NCBI GenBank assembly: GCA_013399875.1
Contig: VXAZ01001749.1
Span: 467,429-531,428, forward strand
Direction: 5' to 3'
From: Gymnorhina tibicen
Lineage: Eukaryota > Chordata > Aves > Passeriformes > Artamidae
DNA length: 64,000 bases
Each line of letters begins with the position of its first letter. The first letter of the stretch is position 1. Below the pieces are notes generated by a model. The model worked only from the letters and a program-made list of their open reading frames with translations. It was not told the DNA's origin and did no database searches. Below are positions 63,008 through 64,000 of the stretch, piece after piece. Both the position numbers and the translations under genes were made by a program.

Positions 63008-64000
63008 CTAAGTTAAGAAGAAAAATAGTTTAAAAAAAAAATTGCAGTACTTACAAACAATAAAAGTTGTATTTTTAAAAAATCAACTAAAAGAAGAGAA
63101 TTATGAATACTAAACATATATAAAAATTATGGTCCCTTAAAGTGCAATCCCTAGAAATATAGGAATAGCAAATGCACATTTTATAAAAGTGTGTCAGCAT
63201 ATCAGCAAGAAACTTTTGGTCTATTATAGAGAGATATTTCTAATCTTCTTGCTTTAAAGTTTTATTTAAAAGTGGGTTATTTATAAACCAAACAAATTGG
63301 TTTGCAGGATTTCTTTAGAACTTCAATGAAAACCTAACTTCTGACAGGAAGAAAAAAGAACTCTAATTAATAAATAACAGAATAAATAAATAATAATACA
63401 AAAAAACTGAGGCAAGACTGTCAAGGTATTAGTCACAGCTCAGAGAACTATTTACATGTAGCTTGCTTTTTGAAATTACTGAATCTACTGTATTACCAGG
63501 GCTGACTCCTAATACTGCAAATAAACTATTGCTGCTAAAATATTCTACCCTTTTCAGTATTTGGTTTTTTTTACTGCTTAAACTGTAGATTTATTTTTAG
63601 AAGTCTTTTAAAGCACAGAAATTGCCAACCAGTGTTCAAGACAAACAAAAAGTAAACATGGAATGCAGGTGAATGTTCTCAAAAAAATTTAAAAAGGAAG
63701 GACAGTAAAATGGTGACACATTAATTTTACCATCAGGGTTGCAGAGATTGCATGTACTACCTATTTTCCTCTTTTATAATTCTATAAGATCATCAGTGAA
63801 TTCTCCTTTACAGAGCTCATAAAAATGGTATCTTCACATTTATTTATATTTAATATTTACAATGTCCAAAGATATTTTCTTGCTACAACTTCAGTGTTAA
63901 ATTGCTATCTCACTTAGAGATTTGACACCTTCATAAAGCAATAATGTAGAAACAAAACATTTTGCTGATTCCCCTGAGCATTTTTCATAACCTTATTTCA
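63008..64000 (-). other. CFAP20DC intron, 3' part (continues past window)
   Basis: AT-rich intron sequence with short A-runs and a TAATAAATAA-type low-complexity patch near 63370-63405. I looked for the exon expected next upstream (the linker after the CFAP20 domain) and did not recognise it here. Confidence 0.6.

Noticed and set aside
1..64000. A novel defence, mobile or biosynthetic gene system, CRISPR array or operon
   Set aside because: The window is vertebrate nuclear DNA with one spliced gene. No direct-repeat array with spacers and no compact gene cluster is present.

Overview
This is nuclear vertebrate DNA, almost certainly from a bird. The evidence is four CR1 LINE fragments (two with recognisable ATTCTATG-type 3' ends), low repeat density, GT-AG introns of 0.5 to 13 kb, and a single recognisable multi-exon gene. 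The species cannot be read from the sequence; a songbird is plausible. There are no operons, phage genes, CRISPR arrays or bacterial-type genes.

The only gene I can support is CFAP20DC (CFAP20 domain-containing protein, formerly C3orf67). It lies on the minus strand from beyond the right edge to about 20.9 kb. Nine coding exons were found, at 62871-63007, 61472-61646, 60793-60939, 55319-55650, 53163-53576, 47489-47695, 40599-40660, 27207-27298 and 21501-21613. Every junction is GT-AG and the codon phases agree from exon to exon, giving about 558 codons and a stop. The N-terminal CFAP20/DUF667 domain and the promoter lie outside the window, beyond 64000. What is present is the long, Ser-rich, acidic, probably disordered C-terminal part, ending in a compact aromatic tail. 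Several of the exons are too short, or lack a start codon, to show up as long open frames; they were placed by splice sites, phase and recall of the human protein.

Region by region: 1-20.9 kb is GC-richer flank downstream of CFAP20DC, with two small CpG-rich islands (about 2.97-3.30 kb and 5.74-6.01 kb), one CR1 copy (7.13-7.52 kb) and simple repeats; I recognise no coding exon there. From about 18-21 kb rightward the DNA becomes clearly AT-rich, and this change roughly coincides with the 3' end of the gene. 20.9-64 kb is the CFAP20DC tail: exons, introns and insertions. The insertions are a solo LTR with a 4-bp target duplication (25561-25856), CR1 pieces at 26.4, 44.5 and 62.6 kb, two LTR-like segments at about 37.3 and 42.5 kb, and a decayed coding-like segment at 28.4-29.1 kb that I cannot identify.

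I did not find a previously undescribed multi-gene system. The observations most worth checking are the OCRE-like C-terminal tail of CFAP20DC, the decayed coding-like segment with paired poly(A) signals at 28.4-29.1 kb, and the two CpG islands in a stretch with no recognised gene.
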